Source of the DNA: Enterovibrio sp. JCM 19048
GTDB lineage: Bacteria > Pseudomonadota > Gammaproteobacteria > Enterobacterales > Vibrionaceae
Direction of reading: 5' to 3'
Length of the DNA: 64,000 bases
Assembly: GCA_001310415.1 (NCBI GenBank)
Contig: BAXE01000001.1
Coordinates: forward strand, 434,001 to 498,000
The stretch's first letter is position 1. Every line of letters begins with the position of its first letter. Position numbers and translations under genes: made by a program. Positions 17,695-30,295 of this stretch are shown here, piece by piece. The notes beneath the pieces are model-generated. The model saw nothing but the letters and a program-made list of their open reading frames with translations. It was not told the DNA's origin and searched no databases.

Positions 17695-19772
17695 CCAGCG
17701 CAATTTCTGAAAAACTGCAGGAAACGCTGTTCGAACTGAACCGCGTTGAAGAGCGCGAGCAAAAATTTAAGGAAGAGAACCGTGCTATTCTCTCCGCGAT
17801 TTCTGCTATGTCTGGCGCAAGTAACAAGATAGAAGTATTCAACACACTATTGAAAGTGATTGAACGGTACGTCTCTTTTGATAATGCTTTGGTGCTTACG
17901 CGAAACAAGGAAACGGAAGACGTCTATTCCTGCTTAGTTTCTACCTCTGCACATGTCGAGAATTTCCAGTGGTGTGATGGCGACACATTCTCACGCTGCG
18001 TCAATGGACAAACCGTTATCCTTTATGCGCCGGAAAGGGTGCATGAATTCTCCCTGCTTTATCCAGAAGATTTCGACACCTGCCGCTCTGCCTTGATCAC
18101 CGGCGTGTCTGTAAATGCCAGCGAATCCATCCTCATCCTTTTTTCTTCTACGTTTGGTGGATTCGATGTCAAAGCTCAGCAGGTAATCCAACGTTTCAGA
18201 CCCTTGATTGAACGTACTATTATCGATATCGACTACCGCGAGCGATTGCAGTGTCTGGTGTCCGTTAAAACGCAAGAGCTGACGGCAAGTCGTCAACGTT
18301 TCCGAGATTTTGCGAAAACGGCAGGTGACTGGTTTTGGGAATTGAACAACCAACTTCAGTTTACTTACCTGTCAGCACCCTCGAACGAAACTTTGGCGGC
18401 TGATCCTCAGGCGATCATGAATCAGCTCAACCGCCAGCCAGAAGTGAGAAACAAATTGCTCGATTTGATTCAGGTTGAGCAACCGTTTTCTGATGTGGAA
18501 TGGAATGTCATCCTGAACGGAGAGGAAGAGTGGGTCAGCCTTTCCGGGCGGCCTTACTATGACAAACGCGGGAATTGCATGGGTTTTCGCGGAACGGCGA
18601 AAGACATTACCGCGCGCAAAAAGCGTTTGCAGGAACTGCAACAGGCGAGACAACAGGCAGAATCCGCTAACGCTGCCAAGTCACAGTTTCTGGCAATGAT
18701 GAGTCATGAGATCCGCACGCCATTGAATGCGGTGATGGGATTGCTCGACATGTTGCAACTTTCTTCACTGAATGAAGAGCAACAAACTTGGATATCGCAA
18801 ATGGATAAGTCAGCGCAATTGCTGCTTATCATCATCAATGATGTCCTTGATCTCTCGCGTATAGAGTCCGAGCGCTTCTCTTTGTCTCCGGATTTTATTA
18901 ATCCACGTGACAGTGTCACAATTGTACTAAACCAGCTTAAAGATGAAGCTGCACGGAAACAGCTCGATTTGGCAGTGAACATCGCCGATAACGTGCCAAC
19001 TTCAATCTATCAGGATGAAAACCGTTTTACCCAAATACTGCTTAACCTGGTTGGCAACGCCATCAAGTTTACAGAGCAGGGGCGTGTGCATGTCTCAATG
19101 AGTTGTGAAGACAACGTACTGAAAATCGCAGTGGAAGATACAGGCATAGGGATCAGCCAGGAAAACAGAAAAAATATCTTCCAGCCGTTTACCCAAGCGG
19201 ATGGCAGTATCACCCGTAAATATGGGGGAACCGGGCTCGGACTCTCCATTTGTAAAAGATTGGTATCGACAATGAACGGCAGTATCGACTTTGTCAGTCA
19301 ACCTGAAGAAGGCTCAACCTTTTTCATCAACATCCCGCTTGCGGAAGCGTCTGAAATAGAAAATGCAACGACAGAGAAATTAGACTTCGAAGATATCCGC
19401 CAACTGAATGTCTTGGTCGCCGAAGACAGCAAAGCAAACCAAATGGTGGTTAAGTTGATGCTGGAGAAAGCAGGGCATCATGTCGTTGTTGCAAACAATG
19501 GCCTTGAAGCTATCGATGCAGTGAAAACAACGACGACACCTTTCGACATCATCTTAATGGATATGTCGATGCCGGTACTTTGTGGTATCGAAGCGACAAA
19601 ACACCTTCGTCAACTCGGTTACACCTTGCCAATCATTGCGCTGACGGCAAATGCGATGAACGAAGATAAAGAAACGTGCCTGGCGTCGGGAATGGATGAC
19701 TTTGTGACTAAACCGATTCGTGCCGTAGTGTTGAAGAAAACGTTACATCGTCACTCAGGTGGGCAAGAGTAA
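17691..19772 (+). CDS. Hybrid sensor histidine kinase paired with FIST protein
   Basis: Cytoplasmic hybrid kinase of 693 residues without evident membrane helices. In order: an N-terminal coiled coil, a GAF-like region (about 40-180), a PAS domain (about 205-310), HisKA with FLAMMSHEIRTPLNAVMG, HATPase_c with a DTGIGI box and GGTGLGLSI, and a receiver domain with LMDMSMP as phosphoacceptor. It matches the hybrid kinase I remember as VC1445 beside the V. cholerae RTX/CTX locus. With no output domain here, it probably feeds an HPt protein elsewhere. Confidence 0.9.
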   Translation: MTSAISEKLQETLFELNRVEEREQKFKEENRAILSAISAMSGASNKIEVFNTLLKVIERYVSFDNALVLTRNKETEDVYSCLVSTSAHVENFQWCDGDTFSRCVNGQTVILYAPERVHEFSLLYPEDFDTCRSALITGVSVNASESILILFSSTFGGFDVKAQQVIQRFRPLIERTIIDIDYRERLQCLVSVKTQELTASRQRFRDFAKTAGDWFWELNNQLQFTYLSAPSNETLAADPQAIMNQLNRQPEVRNKLLDLIQVEQPFSDVEWNVILNGEEEWVSLSGRPYYDKRGNCMGFRGTAKDITARKKRLQELQQARQQAESANAAKSQFLAMMSHEIRTPLNAVMGLLDMLQLSSLNEEQQTWISQMDKSAQLLLIIINDVLDLSRIESERFSLSPDFINPRDSVTIVLNQLKDEAARKQLDLAVNIADNVPTSIYQDENRFTQILLNLVGNAIKFTEQGRVHVSMSCEDNVLKIAVEDTGIGISQENRKNIFQPFTQADGSITRKYGGTGLGLSICKRLVSTMNGSIDFVSQPEEGSTFFINIPLAEASEIENATTEKLDFEDIRQLNVLVAEDSKANQMVVKLMLEKAGHHVVVANNGLEAIDAVKTTTTPFDIILMDMSMPVLCGIEATKHLRQLGYTLPIIALTANAMNEDKETCLASGMDDFVTKPIRAVVLKKTLHRHSGGQE

Positions 19773-19806
19773 ACTTATACCCAATCACACCGACAATCAA
19801 AATGAT

Positions 19807-19838
19807 AAAGCCCGCTGAAATTTCCGCGGGCTTTTTTC
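19807..19838. terminator. Terminator shared by hybrid kinase and cbbR1
   Basis: AAAGCCCGC (19807-19815) pairs with GCGGGCTTT (19826-19834), followed by a T-run on the plus strand. It sits between the convergent kinase and cbbR1 genes and marks the left border of the autotrophy region. Confidence 0.85.
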
Positions 19839-19885
19839 TTGCTATATTAAGGCTATCACTCTGATTTATTGTCACTTTTAAAGTG

Positions 19886-20808
19886 TTACGCTGTAACGTA
19901 TTTGACGTTATTTTCAGCAGATTGGCCATAGTTGAGTAGATATTCCTGAAATGCCAATGCAATGGGAGATAGCCGCTTGTCATTTCGGTGAACTAAATAC
20001 CAATTGCGGATAATTGGCATATTTTCCACGTCCAATACGCACAATCTTTTTGCTTCAAGTTCCAACTCAATCGTGTGTTTGGAGACAATTCCCAGGCTTA
20101 ACCCGGCTGACACCGCTTGCTTAATGGCTTCGCTGGCGCTCATTTCGGCAGCGACATTCAGGGTCAGTTTATGGCTATCAAAGAAACGCTCGATAGCAAA
20201 ACGGGTTCCCGAGCCTTTTTCGCGAACAACCATGGGTTCTTTCGCTATGGCTTTGAGTGGGATCTTTTTCTGGCTGCAGAAGGGGTGGTTAATCGGGGCT
20301 ATCACCACAAGAGGGTTTTCCATAAACACGGTGGACGTTACGTCGAGTTCTGCTGGCGGTTTTCCCATGATCACTAAATCACAGTCATTGCATTTAAGGT
20401 CTTTTAAAAGCTGTTCCCGGTTGGTGACTTTCAAACTGATGCCGATATCCGGGTGTTCCCGTGAAAAGGCGGCAAGTAGGGTCGCCGCAAAATAGTTGGC
20501 CGTGCTGGCAACTGTAATTTTCAGTTTGCCAGTGGAAAGTGATTTCATGCTGGCGAAGGCATCTTCCGCTTCACGTATTTGTTGCGAAATCCGCTGGCAA
20601 TATCCCAGCAACTCCTCACCGGCATCAGTTAAAAACAGTGATTTCCCCAAGTGTTCGAAAAGTGGTAAGCCGACATTATCTTCTAACTGTTTGATTTGCA
20701 TGGAACTGCAGGTTGAGTGAGGTGCAATTCTTCTGCCGCCCGCGTAAAGCTGGCATGGTTTGCTACCGCCTGGAAAATGTTTAGCTGGCGTAAAGTCAGG
20801 TGCATCAT
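19886..20808 (-). CDS. cbbR: LysR-type RubisCO operon regulator CbbR (copy 1, one apparent frameshift)
   Basis: LysR-family activator of Calvin-cycle genes. The helix-turn-helix is MHLTLRQLNIFQAV...FTRAAEELHLTQPAV, then SMQIKQLEDNVGLPLF; the effector domain has VASTANYFAATLLA and NDCDLVIMGKPP, typical of CbbR. The frame breaks near 20705, where one T is missing in GCAGTTTCCATG. The start at 20808 (or 20805) restores the family N-terminus. It lies downstream of cbbO in the same direction, not divergent from cbbL as usual, and is closely similar to copy 2 at 57044-57954. Confidence 0.87.
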
Positions 20809-20853
20809 CACGTCCTCTGTGCTGTCTGAAATACACCTCTCTTGACGGAGGGC

Positions 20854-23198
20854 TTATGAAGCGTGGCGCGTGATCGACGCAAATAATGTGGGCAAAATAT
20901 CGGGCAGGCGTTTCGCGTCATCCAACACAGAAAAACGGCCAAAACCGAATATTTGCTCGATATAGTTGTCTGCATTCGGATCTATGGTCAGACAAAATGG
21001 TGTGATCCCTTGAAGCTGATTTCGTCAATCGCCTGCTTGGTATCGGCCTGAAGATAGACAGGGTCGCGCACATCAATATCGGATGCATGCCATCACTGAT
21101 CATTAACAGTAGTTTTTTGCGCGCAGGTTGTTGAGACAAAAATGTTTTGGCGTGGCGCAACGCAGCGCCCATGCGGGTTGATAGTCCAGCTTCATGCCCG
21201 CTAAGCGTGCTTTGGCTTTCTCATCAAAAGATTCATCGAAGTCTTTCACTTTTTGATATTGCACATCGCTGCGCCCGTCAGAAGAAAAGGCATGAATCGC
21301 AAAGGGATCACCAATGCCTTCAATGGCACTGGCAAGCATAACCGTCGCTTCTTTTTCTATATCCAGAATGGTTACATCAGAATCCGGGAGCGGTTCCGTA
21401 ACAGAATGTGATAGATCGACCAGCACCAATACGGCAAGATCACGCTCTTGTCGTTTGAGCCGGATGTCAATGTTCATGTCCGGCAGGGCGCCGCGGCGGA
21501 TTTCTTTCATTGCTTCAATCGCGGCATCCAAATCGAGATCGTCACCTTCGCGTTGTTTGCGCATGCGAAGCAACCCTTTAGGCTGCATTGCTTCAACCAG
21601 CCATTTTATTTTGCCCACCAGTTGTTTCCGTTCGCTAAGCAACTGATCGATGAAATTGGGGTCGCCTTTTACCGGTGAGTATTCTGTCAGCGTCACCCAA
21701 TCCGGACGCAAAGCGCGGGAGGTATAGTCCCATTCGGGATAAAGAAAGGGCTCAGACTTTTGTTGTTTGCCTTCCAGTTCGTTCAGGCTGACATTTTCAG
21801 GATCACCATCGCGATAAAACGGTGTTTCCAAATGCCAGATTTCCTGCGCATCATCGTCAGCCAGCTCGCAGTCGATCTCGTTTACCATTTCCATGACGTT
21901 TACCGTGCGGCTGATCTGCTCAGGTTCAATGAAAATGTAGGTTTCATCCTGTTCGCGCCAGAGGCATTGGTTGTCATCCCGATAGGGTAAAACCGCTTCT
22001 TTTAGCCAACGTTCTGCGTTGGATTCTTTTTCCAGTAGCCCGGCGAGCTCATGCCTAACACTGAGATTTTGTCGGCTTTTGCTTGTAAAGTACCGTTAAA
22101 ATTCACTATATCGCTGAACATTGTTGCCAGTTCGTTGAATGGTTCAGTGAGGGACGCGCCCTGGTTTAAGAAGAGGGCGTGAACCAAATCCAGTAGCGGA
22201 TTTTGGTGTTTATCCTGTCGATGGAACGGCTGCCAGATTGCACGAAGCAGCGGATGGTCTTCCATCGCCAGAGCTTCAACATAGGCATCTTCAAACAACC
22301 CAATGCACTGTTGTTGCAATAGGTTGTAGCGCTGCGCATTTCTTGCGCATCCATAGATCAGGTGCGCACCGCAATGTGTCGCCATCGCGCGGTATAGCGA
22401 TTTGGGCGCTATCGATTTGCCGTTGAAGTAAATCGTTTCCAACGCATCGGGAAGATGAATCACGCCTTGTTGAATGTTGGGCGGTATGAAAGTGGTGCGT
22501 GAATCATCTTCCAGCTCTGCGATTTGTGGGCGGAGAAAGAAGGTCTGCTCCCAGACTGCGCGGAGCAAAAATCCGAGTTGGCGCTGGATATCGATAAACA
22601 AACAACCGCGCCGTTGTTGTTGAAACACCGCCTGGCTATCCGCTGATTGAAGCGAAAAGTACGCCACCAGCGCTTCTTCATTATGGGTGTGGGATTTTGC
22701 GCCCACCATTGCCCAATGACGCAACCCGCTAATATTGACCTTGTTCAACATGGTGCTGGAAACAGAAAGAAAAGGCTGAATACAACGGGGAGACAAAGCC
22801 GCAAGATCTTCACTCAAAGACAGATAGCGTTGAAATGCACTGAGGCTTTGAAGCTTCTGAGCGGTTAAGGGTAGTACCTCAAGGAACTGTATAAGCCTCT
22901 GATTGGAAAGCCAACTTTTAAGATTAACCACGGCGTTGAACGTCTTTTTAGTGACGTTGTCACCTAAAACGCGATGCAGCTCCGGAATGATGCGGAGCAA
23001 GACAATATTTACATCAAACCGGCGGGTATCCTGAAATGCATTTTCCAACATTTCTAGGTAATCCGCTGCCTCGCTTTCGCCAAGATGGGGAACGGTCTCC
23101 CGCGTTAACGTCGACAATTCCCGAAACAGCGCGAGTTCCGGTTCTGAATGAAGTTGGGCTTCAATATCTCTCAACAGTGGTTCTAGTCTGGCAGTCAT
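20854..23198 (-). CDS. cbbO: RubisCO activation protein CbbO (vWA domain; about four apparent frameshifts)
   Basis: CbbO works with the AAA+ protein CbbQ as a RubisCO activase that removes inhibitory sugar phosphates. The reconstructed protein is about 780 residues: an all-helical N-terminal region starting MTARLEPLLRDIEAQL, a central part, and a C-terminal von Willebrand factor A domain with the MIDAS-like VLVDLSHSVTE and later KLLLMISDG. Frame changes fall near 22050, 21185, 21080 and 21015, each fixed by adding one base. The last residues before the stop at 20854 are ASITRHAS. It lies 16 bases after cbbQ. Confidence 0.86.
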
Positions 23199-23214
23199 CG
23201 CGGTTGTCCCTGTT

Positions 23215-24039
23215 TTAGAAGCACGCCTGAATGGTGGCATCCAGCGTTTCGCGGATGTCGGCGTCATCACTGATTGGTCTTACCAACGCCATTTGGCAGG
23301 CTGCAATGGGGGCGATTCCCTGAACGATAAGTTGCGCGGTGTAAACAAGAAGCCGGGTAGAGATACCTTCACTCAAACCGTGGCCGACTAAATTGCGGGC
23401 ATGGCGGGCGATTTGAATCAGGCGGCCTGCCATTTCGGCATCAATGCCAGACTCGTGACAGACAATCGCCGTTTCTGTTTCTTCATCGGGATAGCCGAAC
23501 TCCAGCGCCGCAAAACGTTGCTTGGTCGAGGTTTTCAGATCTTTCATCAAGGTCTGATAACCGGGGTTGTAAGAAATGACCAGTTGGAAATCGTCATGTG
23601 CCTGAAGCAGTTCGCCTTTCTTTTCCAGTGACAGAGTGCGGCGGTAATCGGTCAGGGAGTGGATAGCAACGGTTGTATCCTGTCTCGCTTCAACAACCTC
23701 ATCCAAATAACAGATCGCGCCAATTCTGGCGGCCAGTGTTAAAGGGCCATCCTGCCAGTACGTGCCATTGGCATCCAACAGATAGCGGCCGATGAGATCT
23801 GACGCTGTCATGTCTTCGTGGCAGGAAATGGTGATCAATGGTTTTTTCAGTCGCCAAGCCATGTGTTCGATAAAGCGGGTCTTACCGCAACCCGTTGGGC
23901 CTTTGAGCATCATGGGAATGCGCAGTTGATATGCCGCTTCATAAAGGCTGATTTCACTACCGGCTTCCTGATAGTAGGGCTCTTTATCAATGCAATATTG
24001 GTTTTCAATGGGTATTGCCGTTAGCGCTTTATCCATCAT
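23215..24039 (-). CDS. cbbQ: RubisCO activase AAA+ subunit CbbQ
   Basis: MoxR-family AAA+ ATPase that remodels RubisCO together with CbbO. Walker A is [14 protein letters not shown], Walker B is [10 protein letters not shown], and sensor 1 is VISYNPGYQ; a C-terminal CbbQ domain follows. The start is placed at the ATGATG of 24039/24036 behind GGAGGC; the frame is open upstream to 24111 but lacks a ribosome site there. The frame is intact. The order cbbL-cbbS-cbbQ-cbbO marks a form IA(q) RubisCO operon. Confidence 0.92.
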   Translation of the reverse strand: MMDKALTAIPIENQYCIDKEPYYQEAGSEISLYEAAYQLRIPMMLKGPTGCGKTRFIEHMAWRLKKPLITISCHEDMTASDLIGRYLLDANGTYWQDGPLTLAARIGAICYLDEVVEARQDTTVAIHSLTDYRRTLSLEKKGELLQAHDDFQLVISYNPGYQTLMKDLKTSTKQRFAALEFGYPDEETETAIVCHESGIDAEMAGRLIQIARHARNLVGHGLSEGISTRLLVYTAQLIVQGIAPIAACQMALVRPISDDADIRETLDATIQACF

Positions 24040-24141
24040 CGCCTCCGGATTCTCTTGCTGTGCGGGAAGAAGCGAATAGGGCATGCATTGTTTGTCATGC
24101 CCAATATTCACCCCAATATTCGATAAGTTGGCTAACTCAAA

Positions 24142-24500
24142 TCACTCAAATCCCGGTGCGCGGTAAATCACCATCGACGCGCCTTGGCTTTGCTTGAAGT
24201 TGTCATAACCGACCAAACGGACATGATGGTTTGGGTTCTGGTTGTGGCAAAGCTGCGCTTCGTTGAGGATCTGGTCGACGTTGGTTTCACCAAACATTGG
24301 CAGTTTCCACATATACCAGTAAGCGCCACCGGCTTCTTCCGGTTCGGAATGTTCAATCGCCGGATTCCACCCTTGCTGACGATATACTCCACCTGACGGC
24401 GGATCTGCTCGGCCGTCATACGGGGCAGGTAAGAAAAGGTTTCGAACTTGCGGCTGTGTGCGTCCGTCAGTCGCGAACCATAATCCATTACTTCACTCAT
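24142..24500 (-). CDS. cbbS: RubisCO small subunit, form IA (one apparent frameshift)
   Basis: Small subunit of RubisCO, about 118 residues: [18 protein letters not shown], then [44 protein letters not shown] and a C-terminus ending VIYRAPGFE. The frame breaks near 24366, where one T is missing (AAGGGTTGGAAT). The start at 24500 has GGAGAAA at good distance. It follows cbbL by 24 bases. Confidence 0.94.
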
Positions 24501-24524
24501 TATCATTTCTCCTCGCTGGCTGAC

Positions 24525-25939
<1,415 letters not shown>

Positions 25940-26052
25940 AGCCAAATTCCTTCTGTCGGTCAGAGCCCAAATCGTCAGCTCCGTGCTGGAACCTTCAAAT
26001 GAAGATTCATTCCATTGTTGGAAAGTGGCGGGAATAAGTGAAATTGCTTCTT

Positions 26053-26069
26053 CTTATGTTCAGGATAAG
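26053..26069 (-). promoter_or_regulatory. Candidate CbbR (LysR-type) operator upstream of cbbL
   Basis: The inverted repeat CTTAT-N7-ATAAG fits the LysR T-N11-A pattern and lies about 114 bases before the cbbL start. A related CTTAT-N7-ATATA element occurs at a similar distance before the aldolase gene of the second Calvin operon. Sequence and positions are seen; CbbR binding is inferred. Confidence 0.4.
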
Positions 26070-26172
26070 GAATTATTTGTACGCGCAGAAAGGCTGGCAA
26101 GTAACAGATTTGGCTGGATATATTTTGTTGGTAGGACAAATAAAAATCGCGGCAACTTGATTGCGCGATCAT

Positions 26173-26202
26173 TAAAAACGCAATAAAGCGGGATTATTGC
26201 GC
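26173..26202 (-). terminator. Terminator at the end of dctP
   Basis: On the minus strand CGCAATAA and TTATTGCG form an 8-bp stem followed by TTTTT. The 5' arm includes the dctP stop codon. It separates dctP from the cbbL promoter region. Confidence 0.75.
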
Positions 26203-27189
26203 GTTGATTTGTTCAAGCAAACCTTCCGGCCATTGCTTGGAATAGTCAGAATCCATGTAGGCAGCCTGAACGTGTTCCTGGAACGCTTTCAGATCAGGTT
26301 CGTAAACTTTCAAGCCCTGATCGCGGAAGAATTGCGCCAGACTCGCTTCCTGCGCCAGTTGCTTCTGGCGGGCAGATTCTGCTGCGTCATCCGAGGCTTT
26401 TTGCAATATCGCTTGTTGCTCAGGCGTAAAGCTGTCCCAAACCTCTTTGGAGATCGCAATGTAATTCAGATCCACCAAATGACCGGTAAGAATAATTTGC
26501 TTGGTCACTTCATGGAACTTGGCGTCTTTGGTCGTTGGCAGAGGGTTGTCCTGACCGTCAACGGCTCCGGTTTGCAACGCGGTATAGACTTCAGCAAACG
26601 CCATTGGAGTCGGGTTCGCACCCAGCGCTTTACCCAGGAACTGCCACGCGTCTGAGCCCGGCATGCGCAGTTTTACGCCTTTCAAATCTTCAGGCGTTTT
26701 CACTTCCTGATCGGTGCGTAAATTGACGTTCCGGCGGCCAAGGTACATCACGCTCAGCAATTTCACGCCCAACAAGTCTTCAGCTTCTTCCTTCAGCGGA
26801 TCCATAAAGTCTGCAGAGAAAACACGTTTCTGGTGTTCGGCATCGCGGTGGACATAACCTGCAGCAAAAATGGAAAACGCAGGAATGAACTCAGCAAGCT
26901 CCTGCGCAGAGGTGATGGTCATGTCCAGATTACCACGGGCAATGGCTTCCAGGTCCGTGCCTTGTTTGAACAAAGAACTGTTCCAGTGGCCTTCAAATTC
27001 CGCAAAGTCAGCAACCGCCGGTGCGAAAACTTCCGTCATGGCGATGGCACGTTCGTCTGTGGCTGACATAGGGCCCGATAGGCGAAGTTTTGTTTCTGCT
27101 GCGTTAACGAATGATGTCGCACCTACTGCAAAAACCAAGGCTGCAGCTTTAACAGCTTGCTTCAGAGTTGGTCGTGCTATTGATTTCAT
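26194..27189 (-). CDS. dctP: TRAP transporter substrate-binding protein, DctP family
   Basis: Periplasmic binding protein (331 residues) for an organic acid or similar carboxylate. Signal peptide AVKAAALVFAVGATSFVNA is followed by LRLSGPMSATDERA. The family's substrate-clamping Arg region is VKLRMPGSDAWQFLGKALGANPTPMAF, and FAEVYTALQTGAVDGQDNPL is the typical DctP signature. The matching permeases may be dctQM at 29781-31582, which lie on the opposite strand with two oxidoreductase genes between. The frame is intact. Confidence 0.9.
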   Translation of the reverse strand: MKSIARPTLKQAVKAAALVFAVGATSFVNAAETKLRLSGPMSATDERAIAMTEVFAPAVADFAEFEGHWNSSLFKQGTDLEAIARGNLDMTITSAQELAEFIPAFSIFAAGYVHRDAEHQKRVFSADFMDPLKEEAEDLLGVKLLSVMYLGRRNVNLRTDQEVKTPEDLKGVKLRMPGSDAWQFLGKALGANPTPMAFAEVYTALQTGAVDGQDNPLPTTKDAKFHEVTKQIILTGHLVDLNYIAISKEVWDSFTPEQQAILQKASDDAAESARQKQLAQEASLAQFFRDQGLKVYEPDLKAFQEHVQAAYMDSDYSKQWPEGLLEQINAQ

Positions 27190-27380
27190 GCGTGATACCC
27201 CTGCATAGTGTTGTTAGTTCATTCCTTTCTTCTGTTTCATCAAATCATGTTATTGAAATGTTAGTTTCATCATGAGTGAGACAAATCCGGTATTACGCAG
27301 GTGTTGGGTGGGAATGGAAGCGTGCATCACGCTAAAAATGTGGCAAAGCGGCAATACAATCAAAAACGAGAATAAACAAA

Positions 27381-28389
27381 ATGGAAAAGCGCAAAATAGG
27401 TTCACTGACCGTATCACCCATTGGATTGGGGTGTATGAGTATGTCCCACGGCTATGGGCCAAGTGACGAAACCACGTCTATCCGCCTACTGAATGAACCT
27501 TGGATCTCGCTACGACTTTCTGGATACTGCGACCATGTATGGCGCAGGCAAGAATGAAGAATTGATCGCCAAAGCCATTAAACACCGCCGCGACGAATAC
27601 GTACTTGCCAGTAAATGCGCCCTCTATTCCCATGATGGCAAACCAAGGATCGACGGCCGTCCAGAGACGATTAAGCGCCACTGTGATGCCAGCTTGCAGC
27701 GTTTACAAACGGATGTGATTGACCTTTATTACCTGCACAGACTCGATCCCAATGTGCCGATTGAAGAAAGCGTCGGCGCACTGGCCGATTTGGTGAAGGC
27801 AGGGAAGATTCGGGAAATCGGGCTGTCTGAGATTTCAAGCGAGACATTACGCCGCGCTCATGCTGTTCATCCTATTGCAGCGGTACAATCTGAGTATTCG
27901 CTGTGGACACGACTGCCAGAGCTGAAAATGCTTGCGACTTGTGAAGAGTTAGACGTGACCTTTGTGCCTTTCTCGCCGCTAGGCCGCCAGTTCCTGACTG
28001 GGAAAGCGCAAGATTCCTCGTTTTTGACCGAAGGGGATATCCGCACCGGTAACGCCAAACCCCGCTTTGAAGCGAAGGCGTTCATCCAAAACAGTCTGTT
28101 GCTGAAACCGCTTCAGGACGTTGCAAATGAACTGAACTGCTCACTGGCGCAACTCGCCTTGGCATGGCTTATCCATCAAACCAACGGGCAGGGTAATAAA
28201 ACGCTGATACCAATCCCCGGTACCAAACATATCGAATACATGCGTGAAAATATTGGTGCACTGGATGTCGCCATGACACCAGATGTGGTTTCACATCTCT
28301 CTTCCGTATTCCGGGAAGAGAATGTTACTGGCACCCGCTACGCGGAAGCAGTGATGAAGGTGATGGATTCGGAGAGGGATCGCCTTTAA
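27381..28389 (+). CDS. Aldo/keto reductase (apparent frameshift near the 5' end)
   Basis: NADPH-dependent aldo/keto reductase, about 336 residues. The start at 27381 (MEKRKIGSLTVSPIGLGCM) is followed by MSMSHGYGP. The frame breaks at 27494-27515, where two single G losses would give NEALDLGYDFLDTATMYG with the catalytic Asp and Tyr; the catalytic Lys is in YVLASKCAL. The NADP-binding C-terminal part has IPIPGTKHIEYMREN. It ends four bases inside the convergent oxidoreductase gene. The physiological substrate is unknown. Confidence 0.86.
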
Positions 28390-29454
28390 TACACGTCACG
28401 GTGACTGGGGTGAACTGTTTGCCCCGATTTCACTGCCTCAACCACTGCTTCTGTCACCCTTAGGTTTTGCAATCCATCCTTCACTGATACGAGCGGCTTT
28501 TCTTCTTTGCGGATCACCCGGCAGAAGTGGTTAAGCTGCTCGACCAAAGGATCTTTTCGATCAAGCGCCATCGCTTCACACTCGAACGCTTTCCACCATG
28601 AGCGGTCGTCATCGTTAGCATAGTATTTCAATTGCATCGATGGGACAGAGATTGAGCCTTTGGTGCCTGCAATGTGGTAGCACTCTTCATTGGGGTAACT
28701 GGCGTAAGATTTGTTTTCCTGTGACGTTTGCTCCCAACTGCGGGGGGACGCTGCCGTATCAGAGAGAATAAAGGTACCAATGCGCCGCTGGCAAAGCGCA
28801 AATTGATGGCCACGGTATCTTCGACTTCATATTGGCGCTGGTGGTTGGAAGCCATTGCCTGAACGTCCACAATCTCCCCACACAAATAACGCAGGTTGCC
28901 AATTTCATGGATCAGGTTGATCAGGATTGGACCACCGCCTGCCTGGGTTCGCCAAGGCGCGGCTTCGAAATAATCATCCGGCTTATAGAAAAGGGCGCTG
29001 CTTGAACCGCCACCAGATTGCCGAGCTTGCCAGAATCGATCAGCGCTTTGGTCTGTTTGATGATTGGGCTGTGCATCCGGTGATGGCCAACCAGAAGTGA
29101 ATCATCGATCAATGGATCAATCTGGGCGATTTCCAGCAGGGTGTTGCCTTCTTCCAGCGATTGGGCGACGGGCTTTTCTATCAGGGTTGGGATGCGGTGC
29201 TTGATACACATCAAGGCTTGCCGGACATGGAGGTTGTTAGGCGTGGCAAGGACAATACCGTCGGCAATGTTGGCATTCAACAGCGCTTCCAGTTCATCAA
29301 AATGGGGGACGCCGTGTTCGAGTGCAATGACTTGGCTCGCTTCGAATGGATCGACGACTGCCGCCAAATCACAATTCGGGTTTTCGGCTATTAACCGAAT
29401 GTGATTTTTTCCAATTAATCCTGCCCCAACCACGGCGATCTTTGGCTTGTCCAT
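28386..29454 (-). CDS. Gfo/Idh/MocA-family oxidoreductase (about three apparent frameshifts)
   Basis: NAD(P)-dependent sugar or polyol dehydrogenase-like protein, about 357 residues. The N-terminal Rossmann motif is [16 protein letters not shown], and [16 protein letters not shown] carries the EKP catalytic Lys motif. The middle part reads through two frames ([37 protein letters not shown]) and the C-terminus ends VHPSHRDVY. Breaks lie near 28990, 28910 and 28775. Together with the aldo/keto reductase and TRAP permease it suggests uptake and oxidation of a small organic substrate. Confidence 0.82.
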
Positions 29455-29460
29455 TTGCAC

Positions 29461-29780
29461 TTTGGTTCATCCCGAACAACTTTATCCATTAAGTGCCATA
29501 TTCTCAGCCTTTGCGGAACGGTTGCGTGTCTCTTTTTCCTGAATCTCTTATAAAACACCAGCCTTAACGGGGAAGGAATTCACGCTTGCTTTAACTTCTG
29601 AGACACATTTGGCCGAAATCCAGCAGCTAATTCGTCTAGGCTAAGCACAAAAGGCGTGCAGCGACGGCTCGTGCCCTGAAAACAATAAAAAAGACGTTTT
29701 ATCGAGAGTTAAGGAAAGCACTTTGGTAGTAAGCAAGGACAAGGAATGCCGTGCTGGGCAGCGTTTAGAGATCTCAGTGT
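29461..29780. promoter_or_regulatory. Divergent intergenic region between the Gfo/Idh gene and dctQ
   Basis: About 320 bases without a supported gene. It must hold promoters for the oxidoreductase (minus) and TRAP permease (plus) genes. An A-run with a nearby direct-repeat-like CTTT pattern is visible, but no operator or sigma54 site is convincing. A short frame at 29747 (17 codons) behind AAGGA could be a leader peptide or chance. Confidence 0.3.
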
Positions 29781-30295
29781 TTGGGGGATCTTAGCTTGAA
29801 GTGGGTTTTGCTTTGGCTGAAACGAATTGCCGATGGCGTCGCAGTCCTGATGCTGGCCGCGATGTTCCTCATTTTCTGCGCACAGATCTTCTCCCGTTAT
29901 GTATTGAATGAACCCATTGGCTGGTCAGCGGAATTATTGTTGACGCTTTGGCTGTGGGTGATTTTCTGGGTTGGGGCGTTTTGCTTCGTGAAAAAGACCA
30001 CATTCGCTTTGATCTCATATTCCACAGTGTTCCTGGCAAAGCGCAGCGTATTTTCCTCATCCTTTCAGCGCTGGCTTTAATCATTGGTTTCGGTGCCAGT
30101 TTTCTTCCCACTTGGGACTACATCACTTTCTACAAAATCAAAAAGAGCGCGATATTGAAATGGCGCTTGAACTACGTATTCAGCATTTATGGCATCTTCC
30201 TCGGGGCGATTATTATCCGTTACACAGTCACACTTATTCAGTATTTGAACCCAGGTTATAAGTTACCAAACGAAGATGGGCAGGTGGACGAATGA
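29781..30295 (+). CDS. dctQ: TRAP transporter small permease, DctQ family (one apparent frameshift)
   Basis: Four-helix small membrane subunit of a TRAP transporter, about 170 residues. It contains WLKRIADGVAVLMLAAMFLI, SRYVLNEPIGWSAELLLTLW (the DctQ signature), then after a frame break near 29985 LREKDHIRFDLIFHSVPGK and two further helices. The start codon is uncertain: TTG at 29781 or TTG at 29796 behind GGGGGA. The stop overlaps the dctM start as ATGA. Confidence 0.84.

Noticed and set aside
29747-29800. A 17-codon leader peptide before dctQ
   Set aside because: Only an AAGGA and an ATG support it; no regulatory codons or attenuator stems are seen.
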